DNA of 64,000 bases, taken from positions 213,104-277,103 of the forward strand of contig NZ_JAPSLK010000001.1 in assembly GCF_031180885.1 (NCBI RefSeq). Reading direction: 5' to 3'. The position numbers were made by a program, and so were the translations under genes. The stretch's first letter is position 1, and the number at the start of each line of letters is the position of its first letter. This document shows, piece after piece, positions 8,148-16,552 of the stretch. The DNA is from Saccharothrix sp. (GTDB lineage Bacteria; Actinomycetota; Actinomycetes; Mycobacteriales; Pseudonocardiaceae). Under the pieces are notes generated by a model. It worked only from the letters and a program-made list of their open reading frames with translations. It ran no database searches and had not been told where the DNA came from.

Positions 8148-9519
8148 AGGCACTGAACATCGAGCCGGGGTTGAACAGGTTCTCCGGGTCCAGTGCGCGT
8201 TTGATCTCGCGGTGGACCCGGAGGCCCACCGGGCCGATCTCGGTGGCCAGCCACTCGCGCTTGATCTTGCCGATGCCGTGCTCGCCGGTCACCGTGCCGC
8301 CCAGCGCGAGCCCGACCGCCAGGATCTCGTCGAACGCCCGCTGCGCCCGCGCGAACTCGTCCGCCGAGGTCGGGTCGTACACGATCGTCGGGTGCATGTT
8401 GCCGTCGCCGGCGTGCCCGACGACCGCGATCCGCAGTCCCACCTCCGCGCCGATCCGCTCGCACCCCGCGATCAGCTCGGCGATCCTGGTCCGCGGCACG
8501 CACACGTCGTCGGTCAGCCACGCCCCGTAGACCTCCAGGGCGTTGAGCACGGCGCGGCGGGCGGTGAGCAGGTCGCGGCCCTCGTTGAGGTCGTCGGTGG
8601 CGTAGGTGAGGTCGGCCCCGGAGTCCTTGCAGACCTGTTCGATGACCGCCAGCTCACGCCTCGCCGCCTCGCCGCCGGCGTCGGACTGGCAGATGAGCAG
8701 GGCTTCGTCGGCGTTCAGGTCCGTCTTGAGGTACTGCTCGACGGCCCGGATGGACGTCCGGTCCATGATCTCCATCAGCGAGGGGACCACCCCCTCCCGC
8801 ACCACGCGCGCCACGGCGGTGCCCGCGTCGGCGGTGTTGGAGAACGTCGCGACCAGCGTCGACGGGGCCTGTGGCAGGGGGCGCAGGGCCAGGGTGGCGC
8901 GGGTGATGACGCCCAGCGTGCCCTCGCTGCCGATGAACAGCTTGGTCAGGTCGTACCCGGCGACGCCCTTGACCGTCCGGCGGCCGGTCTTGAGCAGTTC
9001 GCCATCGGCCAGTACCACCTCCAGGCCGAGGACGGAGTCCGTGGTCACGCCGTACTTCACGCAGCACAGCCCGCCCGCGTTGGTGGACAGGTTGCCGCCG
9101 ATCGTGCACCAGTCGTAGCTGGACGGGTCCGGTGGGTAGAACAGCCCGTGCTTCTCGACCGCGCCGCGCAGGTCGAGGTTCACGACACCGGGCTCGACGA
9201 CGGCCAGCCGGTTGTCCGGGTCGATCTCGACGATCCGGTTCATCTTGGTTGTGACGAGCACCACACAGCCGTCAATGGCGTTGGCGGCCCCGGACAGCCC
9301 GCTGCCCGCGCCGCGCGGCACGATCGGCGTCCGGTGGGCGGCACAGGCCCGGACGACCTCCTGCACCTGGTCGGCGGAGGTCGGCAGGACGACAGCCAGC
9401 GGTTGGCCGTGCGGGGCGAGCGGCATCATGTCGCGCCGGTACGCGGCGGTGACGTCCGGATCGGTGAGCACGGCATCCGGTCCGACGGCGGCGCGCAACC
9501 GCGTGAGCAGGGCCTCCAT
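8146..9519 (-). CDS. FAD-binding oxidase, GlcD / D-lactate dehydrogenase type
   Basis: 457 residues with an N-terminal PCMH-type FAD domain and a C-terminal FAD-linked oxidase domain. Visible motifs are VPRGAGSGLSGAANAI and GGNLSTNAGGLCCVKYGVTT (FAD pyrophosphate binding), KLFIGSEGTLGVIT, and the C-terminal metal-ligand region GHAGDGNMHP and GTVTGEHGIGKIK. Family members oxidise glycolate, D-lactate or other 2-hydroxy acids; the exact substrate is not determined. The gene stands alone, divergent from the DedA gene at 9624. Its stop codon lies within the twin-hairpin repeat. Confidence 0.92.
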   Translation of the reverse strand: MEALLTRLRAAVGPDAVLTDPDVTAAYRRDMMPLAPHGQPLAVVLPTSADQVQEVVRACAAHRTPIVPRGAGSGLSGAANAIDGCVVLVTTKMNRIVEIDPDNRLAVVEPGVVNLDLRGAVEKHGLFYPPDPSSYDWCTIGGNLSTNAGGLCCVKYGVTTDSVLGLEVVLADGELLKTGRRTVKGVAGYDLTKLFIGSEGTLGVITRATLALRPLPQAPSTLVATFSNTADAGTAVARVVREGVVPSLMEIMDRTSIRAVEQYLKTDLNADEALLICQSDAGGEAARRELAVIEQVCKDSGADLTYATDDLNEGRDLLTARRAVLNALEVYGAWLTDDVCVPRTRIAELIAGCERIGAEVGLRIAVVGHAGDGNMHPTIVYDPTSADEFARAQRAFDEILAVGLALGGTVTGEHGIGKIKREWLATEIGPVGLRVHREIKRALDPENLFNPGSMFSA

Positions 9520-9623
9520 CCCCTCAAACTAGCGCCGTTCGGCACGTCTCAACCCGAACCTTTCAACACCAGTTCGCCCGGAGTCGCCCTAACGGCTCTG
9601 AAGCGCCACGTAGGCTGGCCCCC

Positions 9624-10289
9624 GTGGTGTTGTCCGCAACGTCCGAAACACTCGCATTCGCCCCGCTGGAGACCGCAGGCCCGTTGGCCGTGTGGCTCAT
9701 CACGCTGAGCTTCGTCTTCTTCGAGTGCGCGTTCATCTTCGGCCTGTTCCTGCCCGGTGACTCGCTGCTGTTCGCGGCCGGTGTCGTGCTCGCGCAGCAC
9801 GACGGCGAGCTGAGCGCGTGGCTGCTGTCGGTCGCCGCGATGATCGTGGCCGTGGTCGGCAACCAGATCGGCTACTACATCGGCCGGCACACGGGCACCC
9901 GCCTGCTGGCCCGCCGCGGCGGCAAGGTCCTCAACAAGGAGAACCTGGCCAAGGCCCGCGACTTCCTCGACCGCCGCGGCTTCTGGGCGATCGTCCTGGC
10001 CCGCTGGATCCCGTGGGTCCGCACGCTGGCCCCCATGGTCGCCGGCGCGGCCCGGATGGACCCGCGCAGGTTCATGCTCGCGACCACCATCGGCGCGCTG
10101 GCGTGGGTCCCCACGCTGGTCCTGGCCGGGTACTACGGGGCCGGGCTGCTCACGTCGATCCCGTGGCTCCAGACGGTCGCGGTCATCGCCAGCGTGGCGT
10201 TCTTCGTGATCGGCACCGTCTACGGCCTCGTCCGGTACCGCCAGGAGATGCGCAAGCCGGTCGAGGAAGAGGTCGGCGCCCAGCAGTAG
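9624..10289 (+). CDS. DedA family membrane protein (second copy)
   Basis: 221 residues of the DedA/VTT family: FGLFLPGDSLLFAAGVVLA, GNQIGYYIGRHTGTRLL, FLDRRGFWAIVLARWIPWVRTL and GAARMDPRRFML follow the family order. It is related to, but clearly different from, the DedA gene at 6693. A TAGGCT hexamer seven bases before the GTG suggests a leaderless transcript. It is convergent with the kinase gene that ends at 10297. Confidence 0.92.
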   Translation: MVLSATSETLAFAPLETAGPLAVWLITLSFVFFECAFIFGLFLPGDSLLFAAGVVLAQHDGELSAWLLSVAAMIVAVVGNQIGYYIGRHTGTRLLARRGGKVLNKENLAKARDFLDRRGFWAIVLARWIPWVRTLAPMVAGAARMDPRRFMLATTIGALAWVPTLVLAGYYGAGLLTSIPWLQTVAVIASVAFFVIGTVYGLVRYRQEMRKPVEEEVGAQQ

Positions 10290-10296
10290 GCCGGGC

Positions 10297-10932
10297 TCAG
10301 AGGACTTCGCGGATCAGCAGGTCGGCGGCGGCCGTGGAGGCGTTGACCATCAGGGCGTTGACGTGGTCGGTGCCGTTGAGCACGCGTTCCCGGGCGTCCT
10401 CCACCGACCGGCCGTAGCGGACGTGGCGGTCGATCAAACGGGACACGCGCAGGTCCTCGTCGATCATCAGGAACCACGCCTCGTCCAGCACCACCCGCAC
10501 ACGCTTCCACTTGTCGTACTGCATGAGCAGGTAGTTGCCCTCGGTCACCACCAAGGGCACGTCCGGCGGCACGGGCACCGCGCACGCCACCGGTTCCTCG
10601 ATCTCCCGCCGGAACTCCGGCGCGTACACCACGTCCGGTCCGCACGCCTTGAGCCGGCCCAGCAGGTCCACGTAGCCGGGGATGTCGAAGGTGTCCGGCG
10701 CGCCCTTCCGGTCGGCGATGCCCAGCCGGTCCAGTTCCTTCTGGGCCAGGTGGAAGCCGTCCATCTCGACCAGGACCGCCGACGTGCCGAGGGCGTCGAC
10801 CAGGCGGCGGGCCAGGGTGGACTTGCCCGAACCCGGGGCGCCGCCGATGCCGAGCAGCCTGCGCTCACCCGGTTCGGCCAGGCGTCGTGCCCGGTCGACC
10901 AGGTCGTCGAACCTCACCCGCTGTCCCGCCAC
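10297..10932 (-). CDS. Nucleoside/nucleotide-type P-loop kinase (uridine/pantothenate kinase fold)
   Basis: 211 residues with Walker A GIGGAPGSGKSTLARRL near residues 29-44, MDGFHL and DTFDIPGYVDLL motifs, and VVTEGNYLL where the core carboxylate sits. This is the family of uridine kinase/PanK-like proteins often found in sugar-uptake operons of actinomycetes and rhizobia, where they are thought to phosphorylate a sugar. It overlaps the PfkB gene upstream by 19 bp, so it is the second gene of that operon. The GTG at 10932 has a GAGGAG site 8 bp upstream; GTG at 10917 would give a four-base overlap instead. Confidence 0.85.
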   Translation of the reverse strand: MAGQRVRFDDLVDRARRLAEPGERRLLGIGGAPGSGKSTLARRLVDALGTSAVLVEMDGFHLAQKELDRLGIADRKGAPDTFDIPGYVDLLGRLKACGPDVVYAPEFRREIEEPVACAVPVPPDVPLVVTEGNYLLMQYDKWKRVRVVLDEAWFLMIDEDLRVSRLIDRHVRYGRSVEDARERVLNGTDHVNALMVNASTAAADLLIREVL

Positions 10933-11741
10933 CGCTCCAGCTCCTCAACCCAGTCCCACGCGGTGTTGCGCACGCGCACCGCCGCCACCTCGTTCGCCCA
11001 CCGCACGGCGTCCGCCACCGCGAGGCCGCGGGCGACCGCGACCGCCAACGCACCGTGCCACACGTCCCCGGCGCCGTTGGTGTCGCGCACGGGCACCGCG
11101 GGCACCGGCACCGCACCCGTCGCGCCGTCGGCGCGCGACCAGGTGACCGGCTCCGGGCCGCGGGTGCGGATCACCAGCGGCACGCCGTGCGCGTGCACCT
11201 CGGGCTCGGGCAGCTCGAAAGCGGCCGAGCACGCGGCGACGTCGACGAGGGGCAACAGGTCGTCGAGCACAGGTTTCCAGCTCCCCGCGTCCAACACCAC
11301 AGGCACGCTTGCACGTTTCGCCAGGCGGGCCGCGGCCAGCGCCGCCGGGCCGAGGTGACCGTCCACCAGCACGACGTCGCACCCGGCCAGGTCCACCTCG
11401 TCCCGCAACTCGAACCCGGCGGCGTTGCGGGACACGACGGTCCGCTCGCCGTCCCGTTCCCGCACGACGACCATGCTCACCGCCGGCCCGCCCGGACCCA
11501 GCGACCGCACCTCGACCCCGCCCAGCATCCCGGCCACCACGGGCCCCAGCTCGCCGCCCAGCGACGTCAGCAGCACCGCCCGGTGCCCCAGCGCCGCCAC
11601 CGCCCGCGCCGCGTTCGCCGCCGGACCGCCGGGCGCCAGGTGCACCCCCAGCGACCGCACCTTCTCGCCCGGCGCGGGGAACTCCGCGACCACCTGAGAC
11701 ACGTCCAGGGTCGTCAGCCCGACACACAGGACGGCTGCCAC
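10914..11741 (-). CDS. PfkB-family carbohydrate kinase
   Basis: 275 residues of the ribokinase/PfkB family. GVHLAPGGPAANAARAVAALG is the substrate-binding motif near residues 35-55, and the anion-hole motif VRDTNGAGDVWHGALA is near 225, with the catalytic Asp in GAGD. The sugar is not identifiable. GTG at 11741 is chosen because GGAGG lies eight bases upstream; a longer open frame runs on through the regulator gene on the other strand and is not real. It is divergent from the LacI regulator across a palindromic operator. Confidence 0.9.
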   Translation of the reverse strand: MAAVLCVGLTTLDVSQVVAEFPAPGEKVRSLGVHLAPGGPAANAARAVAALGHRAVLLTSLGGELGPVVAGMLGGVEVRSLGPGGPAVSMVVVRERDGERTVVSRNAAGFELRDEVDLAGCDVVLVDGHLGPAALAAARLAKRASVPVVLDAGSWKPVLDDLLPLVDVAACSAAFELPEPEVHAHGVPLVIRTRGPEPVTWSRADGATGAVPVPAVPVRDTNGAGDVWHGALAVAVARGLAVADAVRWANEVAAVRVRNTAWDWVEELERWRDSG

Positions 11742-11771
11742 GACGTGCACCTCCAAGCCGGTATCGTCCCC

Positions 11772-11785
11772 CGCAATCGCTTGCG
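11772..11785. promoter_or_regulatory. LacI-family operator between kinase and regulator genes
   Basis: CGCAATCGCTTGCG fits the LacI-family consensus GCAA-nCGn-TTGC. It lies between the divergent PfkB gene (start 11741) and LacI gene (start 11809), so one site could control both directions. It is the natural target of the adjacent LacI protein. Confidence 0.75.
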
Positions 11786-11808
11786 CACGGCCGAACGGGG
11801 ACGGGTAC

Positions 11809-12765
11809 ATGGTCACCATGAAGGAGGTCGCCGCGCTGGCCGGCGTCTCCATCACCACGGTCTCACACGTGATCAACGAGACCCGGCCGGTGGCGGCGAG
11901 CACGCGCGAACGGGTGCTCAAGGCGATCGAGGAGACCGGGTACACCGGCGACGCCATCGCCCGCTCCCTGGTCACCGGCGGCACGAAATCCCTGGGTCTC
12001 GCGGTGTCGCTGGTGTCGCACCCGTACTTCGCGGAGCTGATCGCGGCCATCGAGAACGAGGCCACCCAGGCCGGGTACTCGCTGGTGCTGATCGACACGC
12101 GCGAGTCGGCCGAGTCGGAGCAGGCCGCGGTGCGGATGCTGCGGTCGCGCCGGGTGGACGGGGTGCTGCTCACGCCCACGTCGGGCTCGGCGGCCCTGTC
12201 CGAGCTGCGCCGGCTGGGCGTGCCGACCGTGCTGGTGGACCGGCTGACGCTGGCCCAGGACACCGACCAGGTGGGCCCGGAGAACGTGCAGGCCACGTCC
12301 AGCCTCGTGCGGCACCTGGCGGACCTCGGGCACCGGCGGATCGGCCTGGTCACCGGGACGCCCGGCGTGCCGACCACGGACGAGCGCGTCCTGGGCTACC
12401 GGCTCGGCCTGGGCCGGGCGGGGCTGAAGTGGGACGAGGAGCTGGTCGCCCAGTCGCTGGAACCGCTGCTCGGGAAGGCGTCCGGGCTGGTGGTGAGCGA
12501 CCACCAGGTGCTGATGACGGTGCTCGGCGCGGCGCGGGCGCACGGCGTTCGGATCGGGACCGACCTGGCCCTGGTCACCTACGGCGAGGTGGAGTGGGCC
12601 GAACTGGTCGAGCCGCCGCTGACCACGATGGCGCAGCCGGTGGAGGAGATCGGGCGGACGGCCGTGCGACTGCTGCTGTCCCGCATCGCCGACCCGGAGC
12701 GCGCCCCGGAGACGATCAGGCTCGCGCCCGCGCTGAAACACCGCCAATCGTGCGGGTGTCACTAG
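11809..12765 (+). CDS. LacI-family transcriptional regulator
   Basis: 318 residues. The N-terminal helix-turn-helix reads MKEVAALAGVSITTVSHVIN, followed by a hinge (YTGDAIARSL) and a periplasmic-binding-protein-like sensor domain (SLVSHPYFAELI, GYSLVLIDT, RRVDGVLLTP, RRIGLVTG, ALVTYGEVEWAELV). It ends in a Cys-Gly-Cys-His tail. It probably represses the divergent sugar-kinase operon and the isomerase that follows five bases downstream, using the operator at 11772. ATG at 11818 is an alternative start. Confidence 0.93.
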   Translation: MVTMKEVAALAGVSITTVSHVINETRPVAASTRERVLKAIEETGYTGDAIARSLVTGGTKSLGLAVSLVSHPYFAELIAAIENEATQAGYSLVLIDTRESAESEQAAVRMLRSRRVDGVLLTPTSGSAALSELRRLGVPTVLVDRLTLAQDTDQVGPENVQATSSLVRHLADLGHRRIGLVTGTPGVPTTDERVLGYRLGLGRAGLKWDEELVAQSLEPLLGKASGLVVSDHQVLMTVLGAARAHGVRIGTDLALVTYGEVEWAELVEPPLTTMAQPVEEIGRTAVRLLLSRIADPERAPETIRLAPALKHRQSCGCH

Positions 12766-12769
12766 TAGC

Positions 12770-13549
12770 GTGAGGCCCGTGCTGGTACCCGGCCTGGTTT
12801 CGGTGACCTTCCGCGCGCTCCCCGTTCCCGAGGTGGTGGACCTGGCGCGGTCGTGCGGCCTGTGGGCCGTCGAGTGGGGCGGCGACGTGCACGTGCCGCT
12901 GCACGACCTGCCGGCCGCGCGCGACGCCCGGGACCGGTGCGCGGACGCGGGGCTGAGCGTGTCGGCGTACGGGTCGTACTACGGGGCCGGCGTGACGGAC
13001 CCCGACGAGTGGCCGCGGGTGCTGGCGACGGCGGCGGAGTTGGGCGCGCCGCGGATCCGGGTGTGGGCGGGGAACAAGGGCTCGGCGGAGACGCCCGCGG
13101 ACCAGCGGGCGCGGGTCGTGGCGGCGATCCGGGACGCGGCGGTGCGTGCGGAGGACTACGGCATCCGGATCGCGGTGGAGCACCACCGCAACACGTTGAC
13201 CGACACGCTGGAGTCGGCGAACCGCCTGTACGCGGAGGTCGGGCACGGGTCGGTGGTGCCGTACTGGCAGCCGCGCGGCGGTCAGGACGTGGCCAGCGCG
13301 GTGGAGGAGGTGCGCACGCTGCTGCCGCGCCTGACGACCGCGCACGTGTTCTCGTGGGGTCCGGGCGGGGGCACGGACCGGCTCCCGCTGGTGGCGCGGG
13401 AGGACCTGTGGCGGCCGGCGCTGGCGGAAATGGCGCGGGACGGCGTGGACCGGCACGTATTGCTGGAGTTCGTGGCCGACGACTCGCCGGAGCGGTTCCG
13501 GGAGGACGCTGCGGTGCTGCTGGGGTGGATCAGCGCCGTAGCGGCGTGA
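12770..13549 (+). CDS. Sugar phosphate isomerase/epimerase (TIM-barrel, AP-endonuclease-2 fold)
   Basis: 259 residues of the xylose-isomerase-like TIM-barrel family. The likely metal-binding carboxylates and histidines appear in AVEWGGDVH, RVWAGNKGS, IAVEHHRNT and VLLEFVADDS. Members isomerise or epimerise sugars and polyols. It starts five bases after the LacI stop, so it shares the regulator's transcript. Together with the two divergent kinases it suggests a small sugar-catabolism module, though no transporter is next to it. Its 3' end overlaps the convergent GH76 gene by 20 bp. Confidence 0.85.
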   Translation: MRPVLVPGLVSVTFRALPVPEVVDLARSCGLWAVEWGGDVHVPLHDLPAARDARDRCADAGLSVSAYGSYYGAGVTDPDEWPRVLATAAELGAPRIRVWAGNKGSAETPADQRARVVAAIRDAAVRAEDYGIRIAVEHHRNTLTDTLESANRLYAEVGHGSVVPYWQPRGGQDVASAVEEVRTLLPRLTTAHVFSWGPGGGTDRLPLVAREDLWRPALAEMARDGVDRHVLLEFVADDSPERFREDAAVLLGWISAVAA

Positions 13550-14606
13550 GGTCGTTGCGCTCCAAGAGGGCCGCGGCTTCCAGCGCCATCCAGCCGCCGA
13601 GTTGGACGGAGAGGTCGCGTTCTGCTTTGGTGCGGTCCGGGTCGCCCGCCGGTTCGTTCCACTGTGGACCGAACAGCGGTCCGCTGACGGCGCTGCTCCG
13701 GTTGGCCCACAACGCTTCCGCGGACGTGAACACGAGGTCCGCCGCCTTGGCCGCTTCGGGCCGGTCGAGCCGCAGCGCGGCCTGCGCGAGGTAGCGGACC
13801 AGGATGCCGGTGAACAGCCCGCCGTCGCCGCCGCCGTGGCCGCGCAGGACGCCGTCGTCGGCGAGGTGCTTGTCCACGGCGGTGATGATGCGGGCGGCGC
13901 GCTCCTGGTACTGCCCGGTGCCGAGTTCGACGCACGCGCCGAGGACGACGCCCTGGCAGTAGGTGTAGAGGTTGCGCTCGACCTCGCGGACCGTGCCGTC
14001 GGGGTGGACGTGCAGGCCGTCGAAGAACAGCCCGGTCTCCTCGTCCCGCAGCCACTCCTCGATCCAGTCCACAGTGGACCGTGCGCGGCCGAGGTCCCCC
14101 TTGCCGCCGAGGCGGGCGAGGAAGATGGCGGCGGGACCGTTGGCGGGGACGTTCTTGAAGTCGTCGTTGCGCTTCCACCAGATGCCACCGCCGCCGTGGT
14201 CGGTCCAGCCGTCGCGGAGGCGTTGGGCGATGGTCTCGATGGCGTGCGGCTTGTCGACGCCGGCGTGCGCGGCGCGTTGGAGGGCGAGGCCGAGCCAGGC
14301 GATGTCGTCGTAGTAGTCGTTGGTCCAGCCGAGGAGGTTGCGCACGCGGATGCCGCGGACGAGCCGGCGGATGAGCTGGAGGCGGGCTTCGCGCGGGGAG
14401 CGGAGTTGGGCGTCGAGGACGCAGTCGAGGAGGTGGGCCTGCCACCAGTAGCCGAAGCGGAGGTGCAGCCGGGCGGGCCAGTCGACCGGCCAGGCGACCG
14501 AGCCGAGCGCGGTGCCCGGCAGCCCCCAGACGCGGCGCAGGTGCCGCGACTCGACGGCACGTTCGGCCACGCCCGCGCGGGCGGCGAGGAGCTTCGGCGT
14601 CGTCAC
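13530..14606 (-). CDS. Glycoside hydrolase family 76 protein (alpha-1,6-mannanase-like)
   Basis: 358 residues with the (alpha/alpha)6 barrel pattern of GH76. The paired catalytic aspartates are in TNDYYDDIAWLGLAL near residue 95, and GGIWWKRNDDFKNVPANGPAAIFLARL, NLYTYCQGVVLGACVEL and GGLFTGILVRYLA follow. No signal peptide or membrane anchor is visible, so the enzyme looks cytosolic, which is odd for a mannan-degrading family. It may act on an intracellular glycan intermediate. It is convergent with the isomerase. Confidence 0.85.
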   Translation of the reverse strand: MTTPKLLAARAGVAERAVESRHLRRVWGLPGTALGSVAWPVDWPARLHLRFGYWWQAHLLDCVLDAQLRSPREARLQLIRRLVRGIRVRNLLGWTNDYYDDIAWLGLALQRAAHAGVDKPHAIETIAQRLRDGWTDHGGGGIWWKRNDDFKNVPANGPAAIFLARLGGKGDLGRARSTVDWIEEWLRDEETGLFFDGLHVHPDGTVREVERNLYTYCQGVVLGACVELGTGQYQERAARIITAVDKHLADDGVLRGHGGGDGGLFTGILVRYLAQAALRLDRPEAAKAADLVFTSAEALWANRSSAVSGPLFGPQWNEPAGDPDRTKAERDLSVQLGGWMALEAAALLERNDLTPLRR

Positions 14607-14631
14607 GGATCAAGCTTCTCGACTTTATCGT

Positions 14632-15324
14632 TCAAGAAGCGCGTCGGAAGAGTTCCCAGTGGTAGAGCGCCATGGCGACGCTGGTGGTCAGGTTGTAGCT
14701 GGACACTTTCGGGCGCATCGGCAACGACACGACCCGGTCGGCGCGCCGCCGAACGACCTCCGACAACCCGTGCCGCTCGGACCCGAAGGCGAGAACCGCG
14801 TCATCGGGAATCCGCGCGTGCCTCAGTTCTTCCCCTCCCGCGTCAAACGCAATGACCGGCCCTTCCAGCTCGTCCACCCCATCCAACCGTCGTACCGGCA
14901 GGGCGAAGTGCAGACCCGCACTCCCCCGCAACACGTTCGGGTGCCACGGGTCGACGTCCCCCACGGACACCACACCGCCGGCCCCCAACCCGGCGGCGAC
15001 CCGGATCACCGCCCCGAAGTTGCCGAGGTTCCGCGGGTTGTCGAGCAGCACGAGCGGAGAGGACCGCTCGACAACCCCCCAATCCGGCCGTTCGGCAGTC
15101 CCCCCGACCCCGGTCGGATGCGCCTTCCCGACCACCCGGACGAACTCGTCACCCCCAACCTCGACCGCCCGCTCCTCGAACCACCCGACGAGGTCCGGCG
15201 CATGCGACCGCGCAAGGGCCAGGGCCTTCCCCCGGTCCAAGACGACCACGGCCTCCACCACAGCCCCAAACCGAACCGCGTGCTTGACCGCGTGGAACCC
15301 CTCCAGCACAACCCGCTCACCCAC
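14632..15324 (-). CDS. TrmH/SpoU-family RNA 2'-O-methyltransferase
   Basis: 230 residues. The C-terminal SPOUT domain has the three family motifs: LDNPRNLGNFGAVIRVAAGLGA, then VLAFGSERHGLSE, then LPMRPKVSSYNLTTSVAMALY, which form the trefoil knot and bind S-adenosylmethionine. The N-terminal part resembles the substrate-binding region of rRNA/tRNA ribose methylases. A similar gene, Rv0380c, precedes pyrE in M. tuberculosis; here pyrE is about 2 kb away, consistent with a shared neighbourhood. Confidence 0.9.
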   Translation of the reverse strand: MGERVVLEGFHAVKHAVRFGAVVEAVVVLDRGKALALARSHAPDLVGWFEERAVEVGGDEFVRVVGKAHPTGVGGTAERPDWGVVERSSPLVLLDNPRNLGNFGAVIRVAAGLGAGGVVSVGDVDPWHPNVLRGSAGLHFALPVRRLDGVDELEGPVIAFDAGGEELRHARIPDDAVLAFGSERHGLSEVVRRRADRVVSLPMRPKVSSYNLTTSVAMALYHWELFRRAS

Positions 15325-15339
15325 GAGCCGGGATGGTAG

Positions 15340-16035
15340 TCACGCGGACAACGGAGGCCGGTCCATCCGGAGACCGACCTTCCGGTACGCCGGCACGTCC
15401 CGAACGGTGAGTGACACTTCGACCTCCCCCTCGACACCGCTGCGCACGACGAGCGCATAACTGTCCTGACGCGGATCGAGCCCGACATGGTCGAGCTTCG
15501 CCGTGAACCCCGCCGGCAGCACAACGGTGTAATTGATCAGATCAGCGGTGTCGCCGAAGGACACGAGGAAAACGTCCGGCTCGTGACCCCGCACGAACGG
15601 GAGGCACATTTCCGGCCAGAACACGTCGACGACGAAAGTGAACTGCTCACCGCGGGTCAATGGACTCTCGAGGTGCACGAAAGTCTTCACCGTGCCGATT
15701 CGGATCCAGTGATCGGTGCTGATGAGCCGCGTGCCACCGATACCGTTGGTCTCGGGCGTGCGCACATCGACGGTGACCCGCTCGCGGTACTGCTCCGGCC
15801 AATCCCAGTTGACGCGGTTGGTGAAGCTCACGAAGGTCATCCGATCGCAGGCGGCGGCGATCGTCACCGCCAACTGCTGACGGACGTCCCCGTTCCGGCT
15901 GATCGTCGACTTCTGCGACCACGCGAGGACCCGCCAGCGGTGATCCAACTCCTTCTCGAGGACATCGCAGTAGTCCCTGAGGAGGCGCGAGTGAGGCTCT
16001 TTGTCCCAGTGTCTTGCCTCGATTTCTCCAGTCAT
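15340..16035 (-). CDS. Protein of unknown function
   Basis: 231 residues, not recognised. The N-terminal 50 residues are charged and probably helical (EARHWDKEPHSRLLRDYCDV). The rest alternates short hydrophobic strands (FTFVVDVFWPEMCLPFV, DVFLVSFGDTADLINYTVVL) like a beta-sandwich. There is no signal peptide, membrane span or obvious catalytic motif. Codon choice looks less GC-biased than the neighbours, with many A/T-ending codons, which may mean recent acquisition. The start at 16035 gives a sensible N-terminus. Confidence 0.7.
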   Translation of the reverse strand: MTGEIEARHWDKEPHSRLLRDYCDVLEKELDHRWRVLAWSQKSTISRNGDVRQQLAVTIAAACDRMTFVSFTNRVNWDWPEQYRERVTVDVRTPETNGIGGTRLISTDHWIRIGTVKTFVHLESPLTRGEQFTFVVDVFWPEMCLPFVRGHEPDVFLVSFGDTADLINYTVVLPAGFTAKLDHVGLDPRQDSYALVVRSGVEGEVEVSLTVRDVPAYRKVGLRMDRPPLSA

Positions 16036-16111
16036 GCCGAAGAATAAGTCGTCGAGTGCACTGAAAGGACCAGGTGTAGCTCGAACAGCGCAAGCCCGTC
16101 TTTACGCCACT

Positions 16112-16498
16112 TCAGCGACAGGCCTCCGGGTGGTGGGACGCGGTTTGTTCGGCCCGCCGCTTGACGTAGTACCCCGCCCACGAGACGACCACGCACAGCG
16201 CCACCACCAACTGCACCGTGCGCGCCGCCGACTCCGGGTACAGGACCCCGTCGATGTAGGTGTCGATGAACCCGCTCGCGAGCGGTTCGCCGCCGTACGA
16301 CGTGCGGAGCGCGTTCTCCAGCCACGTCAGCGGGCACGCCAGGGGGAAGGTGACGATCAGGACGCCCCACGCCGCCATCGCCGCGTGGTACCAGACGAGC
16401 CGGGGCCAGCGCCACGCCAGGAAACCGCCGACCACCAAGAAGATCAGAACGCCGAAGTGGAGCACCATGACCAGTTCGGCGAGCGCCCGCGCGACCAT
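16112..16498 (-). CDS. DUF2784 family membrane protein
   Basis: 128 residues with four likely membrane spans. The DUF2784 pattern is clear: AELVMVLHFGVLIFLVVGGFLAW, HAAMAAWGVLIVTFPLACPLTWLEN with a conserved Cys-Pro-Leu-Thr, and a C-terminal span. Function is unknown. ATG at 16498 is chosen because GGAGG lies five bases upstream; a longer reading from 16549 lacks such a site. Confidence 0.85.
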   Translation of the reverse strand: MVARALAELVMVLHFGVLIFLVVGGFLAWRWPRLVWYHAAMAAWGVLIVTFPLACPLTWLENALRTSYGGEPLASGFIDTYIDGVLYPESAARTVQLVVALCVVVSWAGYYVKRRAEQTASHHPEACR

Positions 16499-16552
16499 CA
16501 CGACCTCCCCCCACCAGGGTAGGCCGCGCTCGAAGCGGACGCCCGCCAAATA

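Noticed and set aside
12853..13794. 313-residue plus frame overlapping the isomerase
   Set aside because: Gly/Arg-rich product in a shifted frame; the isomerase frame has clear family motifs.
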